Shown here piece after piece: positions 22,360-33,052 of a stretch of 64,000 nucleotides of DNA. Below the pieces are notes generated by a model. It did not search any database. It saw only the letters and a list, made by a program, of their open reading frames with translations, and was not told the origin of the DNA. Numbering within the stretch: the stretch's first letter is position 1; each line of letters starts with the position of its first letter. The stretch is from Echinarachnius parma (lineage: Eukaryota > Echinodermata > Echinoidea > Clypeasteroida > Echinarachniidae), in the NCBI GenBank assembly GCA_037951105.1, contig JBAMJV010007490.1:1-64000 (forward strand). Direction: 5' to 3'. The translations under genes were made by a program, and so were the position numbers.

Positions 22360-23215
22360 TAGAAAAACAAGGACATGATAACACTGTTTTCAATACAAAT
22401 AATAGCAAAAATAGGAATTTTTCTGTTCACTAAATTATGATCGTTTATAATCGATCATGAACCCCGATAGCAATTCTGCGTTGGCCCAATGGCTGATTTC
22501 AAGTATGGTGTTTAGGGCTGGTGTTAGTGTTTATCAAACTGGCGTTTGTGTGTAATAAACACTAACACCGGCCTTAAAGACCATACTTGAAATCACCCAT
22601 TGTCGGCCCACTTACGACGCATTGGGATCGATTGCGGAACGAACCTTTACCGATCATAAATCACTAATTAATAGGTGTATCAAAGTTAATAAAGAGGGGA
22701 CTGTGCAGAGGGGCTTTGCACCGCGAATATTTTGTTAATAACATTTAATTTAATTGTATTAATTTACCAATGCAACAGCATCATATAATGTACAATATTT
22801 CCCGTCATTTATCAAAAAGGATAGACATATTGCATAGTATATTATTCAAAACTAGCCCTTCAACAACTATATATATAAGCAATACAAGTGTATACCGCAC
22901 ATTATATTATCGATAATATTACAACAAATTATATAGAAAACAAAGACATGATAACACTGTTTTCAATTCAAATAATAGCAAAAATAGGAATTTTTCTGTT
23001 CACTATTATGATCGTTTATAATCGATCATGAACCCCGATAGCAATTTACAAATTTAACAAAATCATAATATACATGTAAGGTACAATATTTCACAATTTC
23101 CCCTCATTTATTAAAAAGGACAGACATTGCATAGTATGTTAGTCAAAACTAGCCCTTGAACAACTATAAACAATACAAGTATATAATGTACATTATATTA
23201 TCGATAATATTACAA
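22360..23215. repeat. Two diverged direct repeats, the first interrupted by a hairpin insertion
   Basis: Sequence at 22360-22474 (AGGAATTTTTCTGTTCACTA, TTTATAATCGATCATGAACC) recurs at 22930-23045. Sequence at 22775-22920 (TATTATCGATAATATTACAA) recurs at 23075-23215. The first copy has an extra 270 bp containing the 22481-22610 hairpin where the second reads straight through after CCCCGATAGCAATT. Confidence 0.75.
22481..22610. repeat. Hairpin element of about 130 bp
   Basis: CAATGGCTGATTTCAAGTAT pairs with ATACTTGAAATCACCCATTG, and GGCTGGTGTTAGTGTTTAT pairs with ATAAACACTAACACCGGCC, leaving a loop of about 25 bases. Total arm length is about 50 bp with few mismatches, within the size range of a pre-miRNA-like hairpin. 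As it is an insertion relative to the neighbouring direct repeat, a small fold-back transposon is the simpler reading. Confidence 0.7.
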
Positions 23216-23508
23216 CAATCCAAAATGTTCCAAAAAGGTTTTCATACATTGTTGGTAGCACATAATTAAAATATATTTTAAGTATTATATAATATATTAT
23301 ACAATTTACGAAATCCGTATCGTGACATTGTACATTTTAAGTCGCATGGAGGTTCATCTAAAATTACTCCCCCAATGTATGAAATGGACTGTTTCCCTAT
23401 ACCTGTCTTGATTTAGCTATCTTGCATTTTGTTAATCAATTTCGCAGTGAAATATATAGCAGTGGTTCAATCATTTGTTCGTCATATTCGTATCTATATT
23501 ACTACCAA

Positions 23509-24087
23509 TTAAGTACAGTCCACTTCTGGTAAAGAGAGTTCAGCATTGGTTAACCCGAGTTTTGGTAACTAAAACCTGCATCATTACATTACAAACTAAC
23601 AGTTATAACTTACTTCACCATGTTCGAAAGGAATAACACAACACATTACTGAGTAAAAAGCATGTTCCCATTAAAAAAAGAGACATTAAAACTCAAGAGG
23701 ACGCTCTTTAAAAACCTATTGGTCTTAACATTTACAAATAAAATGTTGTGAATGTCATGATTTGTTGAAATAGTGATTAGATAGAGAGATAATCAACGAT
23801 TATTTAAAAACATCTTTACTATAGTACCTTTTTAAAAAGGAGAAGCAATTTTTTAATTTGTTAGCGGCCGGTTCAAAGTAATATTTTGTGTTCCCTACAA
23901 TTTGTAAAATGTTATGTTAATGGATATCTCAGGCATTTCTGAACCAATTTTGATCAAATTATAGTTTATTCTGTCATTACAATTGTATGCTCTTTCAAAT
24001 TTGATACAGTACTCCGTGTTTGATTATATCACACACATATTGTATGTAGCACCCTCTATACCAAAACCCAACGCAACTATCCTTTAA
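23509..24087 (+). repeat. MITE-A copy, diverged
   Basis: Bounded by TTAA at 23509-23512 and 24084-24087. The family landmarks TTGGTAACTAAAACCTGCAT, ATTACATTACAAACTAACAG and GATTAGATAGAGAGATAATC are present, and it ends with CCAAAACCCAACGCAACTAT. It is more diverged than the other copies. Confidence 0.75.
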
Positions 24088-24803
24088 TACCTTGATACCA
24101 AAAAACTATTTTCTCGGTAACGATTTCTATATAGACAATATGAATTCGGTCTAATATATTTTCTTTACACCTATAACGCGTCAATATCCCAATATTTGAC
24201 CTCATTACATTTAAATATATGTGTAAATCCTCTCTAAAAAGTGCGAAACCGGCTAGAATCATCTGCAAACAATCCCAAATGCAAATAATACAGTAGGTTT
24301 GGAAATCTTTTGTATAAAATATGAGGAAAAACGCTGGTTCCACTACAGATCATTTTGAAACTCCACATGTAATCGGATAAAACGGATAAATATGCCTTGA
24401 CTACGAGCACCGAGTGGGATGTATGCGAATTTCATGAACTAATTGTAGGGAACAATGTTGCTGTGTTGCTGTGTTGCAGTGTTGCGTCCAAATGGACGTT
24501 TTTAAATTGTTGTTTAAACGTTAGAAAAAAGAAAAAAAAAACTTTCATGTATTTGATGTCAACTGCAAGTACCAGCATATAGCCTGTCGGACGCTGGAAA
24601 CGTTCTAAGAACGTTTTTTAAACGTTGATTAAGGAAGAAGACCTACGTGACCTAATACCAAAAAAACGTTTTGTAAACGTTGATTAAAGACGAATACGTG
24701 ACCTAATTAAAACGTTTTGTAAAGTTTTGTGTTTGCTGGGTAGTGCCCGTAATGAATGTACTCGGGAGACTATTCACGAAAGCTTATGCGTATATTTATG
24801 AAC
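24088..24803. repeat. Intergenic sequence with AACGTT-rich tandem repeat
   Basis: A ~53-bp unit (AAACGTTTTGTAAACGTTGATTA ... GTGACCTAAT) is repeated about 2.5 times at 24595-24735. No gene was recognised. The 88-codon ORF at 24077-24343 on - overlaps the end of the MITE and has no domain. Confidence 0.5.
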
Positions 24804-25379
24804 TTAAAGGGATAGTTGATTTCTGGTAAGGAGAGTACAGTTTGGGTGAAACTGAATTTTAGTAACCAAAACCTACATCATTACATTGCAAACTAATAGT
24901 TATAACTAGAAAGGAACACAAAATTCCAAATGACGTAGTAAAAGACCATGTTATCATTCAAAAAGAGCCGTTAAAACGTAAGAGGGCGCCTTCTAAAAAC
25001 TCATCGGTTTCAACCATTTTGAATAAAATAGTGTGCATGTGATGTTTTGTTGAAATAGTGATTAGATAGAATTAGATAGAGAAATAACCAACAACTATCA
25101 ACATACCTTTTTTGTAACTTTTTGAAAAGAGGAAGCATTTTTTTGAATTTTTAAGCTGGTTCAAAATTCTCTAATAAACCGGGGGCCCCAGCTTTATTAC
25201 AAAATGTTACGTTTATGGATATTTCAGCCGTTTCTGAACCGATTTTGATCAAACAAAGATGATTGTATTATTTAGATAGTAGGCCTATGCTCTTTCAAAT
25301 TTTACACTCAGTTTTTCATTATCTCACAAAAAAAAAGTAGTCTAGCGCCCTCTCTACCAAAACTCAACTACGCCTTTAA
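24804..25379 (+). repeat. MITE-A copy
   Basis: TTAA-bounded (24804-24807 and 25376-25379). It is most similar to the copy at 8146-8709, sharing AGGGATAGTTGA, GGTAAGGAGAGTACAGTTT and the GGGGGCCCC centre. Part of the internal sequence (GATTAGATAGA) is duplicated. Confidence 0.85.
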
Positions 25380-25499
25380 TTAGGAGTTTGAAAGACCGAT
25401 TCCAGCGAATACACGGCAATGTGTAAATTTGAATAATTTCGATTTAAAAAGTGTAAAATTGAGAGAAAATGTTATAATGAATAATAAGTATAATAAGAA

Positions 25500-27380
25500 G
25501 TCTGACGTCAATTAGCCAACCAATTTCCAACACCACTCATTGATTAAATGTTGTAGTAGGTGAAACGGTGGCCCAACGTTGGCTTGCCTACAGTGTCGAA
25601 ATGTGGTTGTTTGTCAAATGTTGGTTTGACGTCAACTAGCCAACCACTATCCAACGCCGCTCATTGACCGAATAGGTAGGCGAAACGTTGGCCTAACGTT
25701 GGCTGGCCCACCGTCAAAATGTGGTTGTTTGTTAAAGGTTGGTTTGACGTCAGCTAGCCAACCAATATCGAACGTCGCTCATTGTCCGAATGTATAGTAG
25801 GCAAACGTTGGCCTAACGTTGGCTTGCCCACCGTTGAAATGTGGTTGTTTGTTAAAGGTTGGTTTGACGTCAGCTAGCCAAAACCAATATCCAACGTCGC
25901 TCATTAACAGAATGTTGTAGTAGGCGAAACGTTGGCCCAACGTTGGCTTGCCCGACGTCGAAATGTGGTTGTTTGTTAAAGGTTGCCAACCAATATCGAA
26001 CGTCGCTCATTGTCCGAATGTATAGTAGGCAAACGTTGGCCTAACGTTGGCTTGCCCACCGTTGAAATGTGGTTGTTTGTTAAAGGTTGGTTTGACGTCA
26101 GCTAGCCAACCAATATCCAACGTCGCTCATTTACAGAATATTGTATATATTAGGCGAAACGTTGGCCTAACGTTGACTTGCCCACCGTCGAAATGTGGTT
26201 GTTTGTTAAAGGTTGGTTTAACGTCAGCTAGCCAACCAATATCCAACGTCGCTCATTTACAGAATGTTTATGCAGGCGAAACGATGGCCTAACGTTGGCT
26301 TGCCTACCGTCGAAATGTGGTTGTTTGTTAAAGGTTGGTTTGTCGTCAGCTAGCCAACCAATTTCCAACGTCGCTCATTGACCGAATATTTTCGTAGGCC
26401 AAACGTTGGCCTAACGTTGGCTTGCCTTCTGTTGAAATGTGGTTGTTTGTCAAACGTTGGTTTGACGTCAGCTAGCCAACCAAAATCCAACGTCGCTCAT
26501 TTACAGAATGTTGTTGTCGGCGAAACGTTGGCCCAACGTTGACTATCCTACCGTCGAAATATGGTTGTTTGTTAAAGGTTGGTTTGACATCAGCTAGCCA
26601 ACCAATTTCCAACGTCGCTCATTGACCGAATGTTGTAGTAGGCGAAACGTTGGCCCAACGTTGGCTTGCCCGACGTCGAAATGTGGTTGTTTGTTAAAGG
26701 TTGGTTTGACGTCAGCTAGCCAACCAATATCCAACGTCGCTCATTGACCGAATGTTGTAGTAGGCGAAACGTTGGCCCAACGTTGGCTTGCCCGACGTCG
26801 AAATGTGGTTGTTTGTTAAAGGTTGGCTTGACGTCAGCTAGCCAACCAATATCCAACGTCGCTCATTTACAGAATGTTGTAGTCGGCGAAACGTTGGCCG
26901 AACGTTGACTATCCTACCGTCGAAATGTGGTTATGTATTAAACGTTGGTCTGACGTTAACGAGCCAACCAGTGTCGTAGTAGGCGAAACGTTGGTTAAAC
27001 GTTAGCCTGCCCACCGTCGACATGTGGTTGTTTGCCAAACGTTAGTACGACGTCCACTAGCCAACGAATATCCAACGCCACTCATCAACAAAATGTCGCA
27101 GTAGGCGAAACGTTGGCCCAACGTTTGTTTTTCGACCAAAGAATTATGATTGTTCGTCCAACTATCACCTAACGTTGTTTCAACGTACATTTGCCGACCA
27201 GTTTGCCAAAAGTCAACAGAAAACGTTGGCGAAACGTTGTCTTAACGTCAGCTCTCCGACTGCAAAAATTTGGTTGCATATTTACCTTAGGCCAACGTTG
27301 GCTCAACGTTGTTTTGCCAACCGCGACGGTGCCGACTATAGACTACGTTGGGCCAACGTAGCATTGTTATCTGGGTTCCC
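25500..27380. repeat. Minisatellite, ~122-bp unit, about 15 copies
   Basis: GCCAACCAATATCCAACGTC recurs at about 26105, 26228, 26352, 26474, 26596, 26716 and 26840, giving spacings of 120-124 bp. The earlier copies from 25510 and the later ones to 27380 are more diverged. Each unit holds GAAACGTTGGCCCAACGTTGGC, an AACGTT-centred inverted repeat, and GAAATGTGGTTGTTTGTTAA. Short ORFs (reading PSKCGCLLKVGLTSASQPIS or similar) are repeat translations. It ends next to CTGGG at 27375, beyond which LINE sequence starts. Confidence 0.9.
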
Positions 27381-27393
27381 ATTAATATTATAA

Positions 27394-29395
27394 ATCTGCT
27401 CTAAATTTCGTTCTGCATATGATTTTTCTACTCTCTTATTTAATAAAAATGCATATATGATTTTTGAAGTAATTTGATCTAACAAATATACCCTTTAAAA
27501 AATTAAAAAGTCCATATCTAATTCCCTATCTATATTTGAGTGAGTATTTTTATTAAAAAATTGTTTCCATGAAGGGGGAATGCCAAGAAAAATACGTTAT
27601 ATTTTAGTAATTTCTAAAGTATTTAAACCCTTTCTTTGAAATTCCTCATTTGCTTTTATATTGCCTTCCCCATCAATAATATGATGCAACTTATAAACAT
27701 TTTTTTTTTAAATGTTCATCGAAAGGAACATGACCATCAATATAAACAAATATATTATTATAAATAATCTCATTCCTTTTAGATGTATCTTTTTTTTGAA
27801 CAAAAACGTTTTCGTGGCCATCCAAACGTCCAACATATCTCTATAAAATGCCGGTAATACTAATTCAGATATACCTAGAGTTGCATTATTATAAAATATC
27901 AAACTTCGTCCAGCATCTTTAGTTAAATAATTAAAATACTGTTTCCATCCCATTTTTGCATCCCCCGTTAAGAGTCGCTTTACCCACATAATCCTTTGCA
28001 CTAAAATAAATAAATGATAGTCTGTTAGTCTTAGTCCACCTTTACAATAATCCAAGAACATAACATTTCGTTTAATTTTATCTTTTCCATTCCACAAAAA
28101 GTCAATAAACAATTTATCCAAATCTTGAAATACCCAATTCGGTACTGGTGTCAGCGCCGATACATAAATCAAATTTGACAAAATAAACGTTTTTATCAAT
28201 TGGATTTTCCCCATTAAAGTTAAATCTCTTTGTTTCCACCAAGACAACAACTTTTTTATTCTACTCAAAATTCCCTTATAATTTGTCCTTTCCTGAACTT
28301 CAACATCCAAAGAAAAGTATATACCCAAAATCTTGACTATTTGTACTATTTTACCAAATGGAAGAGCAATATTTTCATTTTTAGAAGGGCCTAACAATAA
28401 TATAACAGTTTTTTCTTTATTAATGTTTAATCCAGAATTTCTAGCAAAACTTTCAAACAGTTTCTCTACCCTTTTAAATGAGTTTGAGTCCCGAATAAAA
28501 AGAGTCATATCGTCTGCATAAAGAATTGGTTTTACTTGTACATTATTAAAAGTAAATCCTTGAATTTCAGGGTCTTTATTGAACGAGCTAAAATTTCTAT
28601 ACAAAGTATAAACAAATATGGGGACAGGGGTCCCCCTGTCTAACACCTCTCTTAATATCAAAGTATCCAGTAGATGCGCCCCCATTAAAAACACAACTTT
28701 GAGCATTATTATATATAGTCTCCACCCATCTACAAAATGACGGTCCAAAACCAAATATAATTAAAACCTTCTGCAAAAAAGTATGTGAAACTGAATCAAA
28801 AGCCTTTTCAAAATAAATTATCATCATATATCCAGGTATTTTATTGACTGATGTATGATGAATTATATCATCTATCATTCTTATCGCTTCACCTATGTTT
28901 CGACCTTTTAAATATCCCACCTGGTCGACAGAAATTAATTCATTTAAAACTTGTTTAATCCTTATAGAAAGCACTTTAGTCAACATTTTGTAATCTACAT
29001 TCAATAAAGATATTGGTCTATAATTTTTGTTTTTATAAATAACGGATCTTTTCCTTATTTATAAATAAAACTTATAACCGCCTGCTTTTGTGATGAAGAA
29101 AGTTCCTCCTTTTCTAAAGCTGAATTTACAGAATCTACAACTAAATTTCATATTAATGGCCAAAACAGTATATAAAATTCAACACTTAACCCATCATTCC
29201 CCGGGGATTTATTAGATGCCATTTCTTTCATGACCGCAACACATTCTCCGTTTGTTATTTTGCCTTTACATAATGCACACAACTCTGAATTTAATTTTGG
29301 CAAGTCCTGAAAAAATCATCCACAAAATCAATTTCCCCTTCAGATTGAGCATAGAGCTTACTATAAAATATATATATTTCCCACTCCTGACACCA
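27394..29395 (-). pseudogene. LINE (L1/Tx1-like) reverse transcriptase, decayed
   Basis: On -, the order is SNKSPGNDGLSVEFY (about 29200), a gap with shifts, then GYLKGRNIGEAIRMIDD and KAFDSVSHTFLQKV (28600-29004). RRGVRQGDPC-like sequence follows, then a frame change, then YADDMTLFI (RT motif C) and a thumb/connection region to about 27708. Further degenerate pieces reach 27394. Motif A reads IIYFEKAFDS, with Tyr where the first catalytic Asp is expected, so it is inactive as well as broken. Together with 34112-35292 (5') and probably 21540-21990 (3'), it forms one ORF2 relic. Confidence 0.85.
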
Positions 29396-29437
29396 TACTC
29401 GACTATCATTTAGAAGCATACTTGCAAACCTATTATA

Positions 29438-29454
29438 TGGTGTCAGGAAGCGGG
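29438..29454 (+). promoter_or_regulatory. Primer-binding site of the Gypsy element
   Basis: TGGTGTCAGGAAGCGGG follows the LTR remnant directly. TGG complements a tRNA CCA end. A 12-base inverted copy (CCTGACACCATA) lies on the other side of the LTR remnant at about 29386-29397. Confidence 0.6.
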
Positions 29455-29783
29455 CCTGCATTGGACAATGAAGCGATCTGAGGAGGGAAAGTGATGTTTG
29501 AACCCGAAAAAAGGTGACGATCGACGTTTCGATTTTTTTCGCATGCAATAGGGTACGAAACCACTACACAATCAATTCACTAAAGCCTCGTTACACACGG
29601 TTGTCTATGGCAATACAGTATACATTTACATGACTGATTCAGCGTGGAATGTCGTTCTGCATAAGACATACTAACCTCTATGAAATTGCTTGTATCGTTA
29701 TTTTGACTGGGTTTTAAAGTACCGCAGCAGTAAAATAAGTTAGTAAAGCATTGTTCTGAAAGGGTGAAAGAGTGAGATTGATT

Positions 29784-29876
29784 ATGGCGACTAGTCTTAG
29801 CCAACCAGATTCATTGGATTTGAGTGGAAAGTTTGCAGGAAATGTGGTAGGAAAATCACTTCGCAAAGTGTTGTAA
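29784..29876 (+). pseudogene. Gypsy gag remnant, capsid deleted
   Basis: The ATG at 29784 opens with MATSLSQPDSLDLSG, typical of the gag start in this Gypsy group. It then runs directly into zinc-knuckle-like sequence (CRKCG in another frame, then HFAKC after a shift). The usual several hundred codons of capsid are missing, and a stop occurs after 30 codons. It cannot make particles. Confidence 0.65.
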
Positions 29877-29889
29877 GACACCGGTTGAC

Positions 29890-30280
29890 AGAGTTATCAA
29901 TGAGTTGCAGAATCTGGAGGTCGATGATGATTTCAACGTTGATGTCGTAGAGTCAGTGAAATCAAGTGATGAGTGGAAGGTCAAGTTGATTGTCAATGAT
30001 AAACCAGTAGAATTCAAGTTGGATACTGGCGCTCAGACAAATCTAGTTCCGGAATCAGTGTAATGATCAGAGTTTGAAACCTAAACCAAAGTTGCATCCG
30101 GCGCGTGTGAGGTTGACAGGTTACAGCGGAGTAACCATCCCGGTCAAGGGACGTTGTTTTGTACAGGTTCAGTACAAAGGTTCAACTCACACTATGGACT
30201 TTCTAGTGACTCCAGGAGAAAGACAACCGTTGCTAGGACTACAAGCTTGTGATGCGCTACAGCTTGTGAAAAGAGTCTAG
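29890..30280 (+). pseudogene. Gypsy aspartic protease region, frameshifted
   Basis: LDTGAQTNLVPES at 30019 carries the D-T-G-A active site of retropepsin. A one-base shift at about 30060 is followed by VRLTGYSGVTIPVKGRCFVQ and GERQPLLGLQACD, the second half of the fold. It ends in a TAG at 30278-30280 that is in frame with the RT reading frame downstream. Confidence 0.75.
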
Positions 30281-31600
30281 AATGTCAAGACTGAATCGAG
30301 ACATGTGGTCGACGATTACAAAGACGTGTTTGAAGGGCTAGGATGTGTGCCAGGCAAGCATCACATCACACTAAACAATGATGTAAGACTTGTTCAACAC
30401 GCATGTAGGAAAGTTCCATTTCCAGTTCGAGATCAGCTCAAGGGTGAGCTAGATAAAATGGAACGGATGAAGGTCATCACACCCGTGGATGAGCCCACCG
30501 ATTGGGTGTCATCACTGGTGGTAGTCAAAAAGAAAAACGGCAAACTCAGAGTTTGTCTAGATCCTAGAGATTTTAACAGAGCTGTCAAAAGGGAGCACTA
30601 TCAACTGCCATCTAGAGAGGAAATCACCGCACAGTTTGCAGGTGCAAAACACTTCAGCAAACTAGATGCTTCAAGTGGATTCTGGCAGATTGAATTAGAT
30701 GATGAAAGTTCACGGCTGTGTACTTTCATAACGCCATTCGGAAGGTATCGGTTTCTCAGGTTACCTTTCGGAATTTGCAGTGCCCCTGAAGTGTTCCACA
30801 AGATTGTACACAATATGTTCGCACATATCCAAGGTGTCAACACTATGATGGATGACATTGTCATCTGGGGTAGTACCCAGGAGGAACACGACACAAGACT
30901 CAAACAGGTCCTTGAGATTGCTAGAAAAGCAAATCTGAAACTGAACAGGGACAAATGTGAGTTCAATGTGAACCAACTGACCTTCATCGGTGACTTGATC
31001 AGTGAACAAGGTGTTCAACCAGATCCGAGAAAAGTCACAGCAATCATGAACATGGAAAGACCAAAGTCCAAACAAGATGTTCAAACATTTCTGGGTATGG
31101 TTAACTATCAAGGAAAGTTCATACCAGATCTCTCGACCAAGTCAGCGCCACTGAGAAGTCTGCTAGACAAGAAAAACGAGTGGATGTGGCAAGAAGCGCA
31201 GGAGAACGCATGGCGTCAACTCAAGGAAGCTCTGACAAGAGAACCAGTGCTGAAGTTCTACGACTGCGCAAGACCAACCAAACTGTCAACAGATGCGTCA
31301 AAGAATGGACTAGGAGCAGTACTACTGCAGCAACATGGCGAGGATTGGTGTCCCGTTGCCTATGCATCAAGATCAATGACTGATGCAGAAACCCGCTACG
31401 CACAGATAGAGAAAGAAATGCTAGCGATTACGTATGGATGTGAACGATTTCACCAGTACATCCATGGACGACAGGTAGAAGTAGAGACTGATCACAAACC
31501 ACTCATACCGTTGTTCACGAAACCATTGACTGACTGCCCACTTCGCATTCAACGCCTAGTCATCAGGGTGCATAGATCTGACAGTGTCCTACACGCCTGG
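30281..31600 (+). pseudogene. Gypsy reverse transcriptase and RNase H
   Basis: Open from 30281 after the TAG. RT motifs in order are WVSSLVVVKKKNGKLRVCLD, FSKLDASSGFWQIELD (motif A), LPFGICSAPEVF (motif B) and MMDDIVIWG (motif C, with both Asp present). RNase H follows with LSTDASKNGLGAVL, EKEMLAITYGCERFHQY and TDHKPLIPLF. At about 31580-31600 the frame shifts into the integrase frame. The enzyme core is unusually well kept compared with gag, so the element may be fairly young. Confidence 0.85.
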
Positions 31601-33014
31601 GAAGTTCATGTACACAGCAGATGCACTGTCAAGAGTTGTGGATCCAGAGGCCGACATGAATGTGGAGCGCGAGGAAGACATCAAGATCTACGTAGATGCA
31701 GTCACGATGAATCTGAGAGTGTCATCCAACAGACGGGAGCAGTTTGTTGAAGAAACAAAGAAAGACAAGGGACTACAGCAGCTGTTAGGAGTCACCGAAG
31801 ATGGCTGGCCTGAATTAAAACAGCAGTGTCCAGTAGCTATCCGAGAGTACTGGCAAATTGGAAGTGAGCTATCGGAAGCTCAAGGCTTGATACTCAAAGG
31901 CAACAAGATTGTTGTACCAGCGTCAATGAGGCGTCAGATGCTGAGTCAGATCCATGAGGGTCACCAGGGCATTGAAAAATGCAAGAGGCGTGCCCGAGTC
32001 GTCATGTATTGGCCCAGAATCAATCAGGATGTTGCAGACATGGTACAAGATTGCCATTCGTGCCTGATGTACAAGCCGAAACAGCAGACAGAGAGTATGC
32101 AGCCTCATGCAGTGCCAAACAGACCGTGGGAGAAAATCGCGGCTGATCTGTTCATGCTGAACAGAAAGGACTACCTAGTGATAATGGACTACTATTCACA
32201 GTTTGTAGAAGTCCGTCAACTGAAATCGACTAGCGGCAATGCAGTGATTTTGCAGATGAAAGAAGTCTTTTCAAGACAAGGCACTCCATGTGAGCTAGTG
32301 ACAGACAATGGTCCGCAGTTTGCAAGCCGCGAATTTCAGAGCTTCGCAACAGAGTGGGTCTTCCGTCACACCACGTCAAGTCCATATTACCCCCAATCAA
32401 ATGGACTTGCAGAGAATGCAGTGAAGATTGTGAAAAATCTCATTCGCAAGAGCCAACAAAGTGGACAGGATGTCTACAGAGCGCTACAGATCTACAGGAG
32501 CACACTACTTGAGTGCGGCAAGTCGCCGGCGGAACTCCTGTACAGCAGACGATTGAGATCGAACCTGCCCATGATGGACAATCTCCTTGATCCCCAGCAC
32601 GTCGATCCTCAAACGGTGAGGGAAAGGAAGGAAGGGCAGAAAGCAAAACAAAAGAGACACTATGACCAACACGCTCGAGACCTACCAGAGTTCAGCGTAG
32701 GAGATCATGTCAGACTTCAAGACATGCAGAACAATCGTTGGTCACAACACGGGGTCATCAGGACCAGGCTGCCAAATCGTTCATATTTGGTACAGCTCGA
32801 CAACGGCGAGATTCGACGAGGAAATCGACGTCATATTCGACTGGCGCCACAACGCAGAGATGAGGGAATCATCGCAGCGCAGACGGACAGCGATTCCGAG
32901 GACGTCGCAGTCAACGATGACGACAACCACGCGCGACGAGGTGATCGACCAGCGTCGCCAGGACCACCAGGAGTGGACGACCCGTCAAGCCCCCAGAGCG
33001 CTTGGATCATTTAG
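31584..33014 (+). pseudogene. Gypsy integrase
   Basis: It reads YTPGKFMYTADALSR (RNase H tail), then the zinc-binding HEGHQGIEKC and CHSCL. The DDE core follows with ADLFMLNRKDYLVIMD, VTDNGPQFASREF and SNGLAENAVK. The C-terminal domain has FSVGDHVRLQD and NRRHIRLAPQR. It is open to the stop at 33012-33014 but cannot be translated with the RT because of the frame change near 31590. Two of the antisense ORFs here are shadows. Confidence 0.85.
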
Positions 33015-33052
33015 GAATAGAACTTAAAGAACATAGACAATAAAAAAAAGAT

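Noticed and set aside
26047..26292. 81-codon ORF with two similar halves
   Set aside because: It is a chance open frame through two ~122-bp minisatellite units, and neighbouring units are not open in the same frame.
25500..27380. CRISPR-like repeat-spacer array
   Set aside because: The whole ~122-bp unit is conserved, with no unique spacers, and the sequence is clearly animal.
29580..29783. 74-codon - strand ORF at 29580-29804
   Set aside because: It lies antisense to the Gypsy leader and gag start and has no motif.
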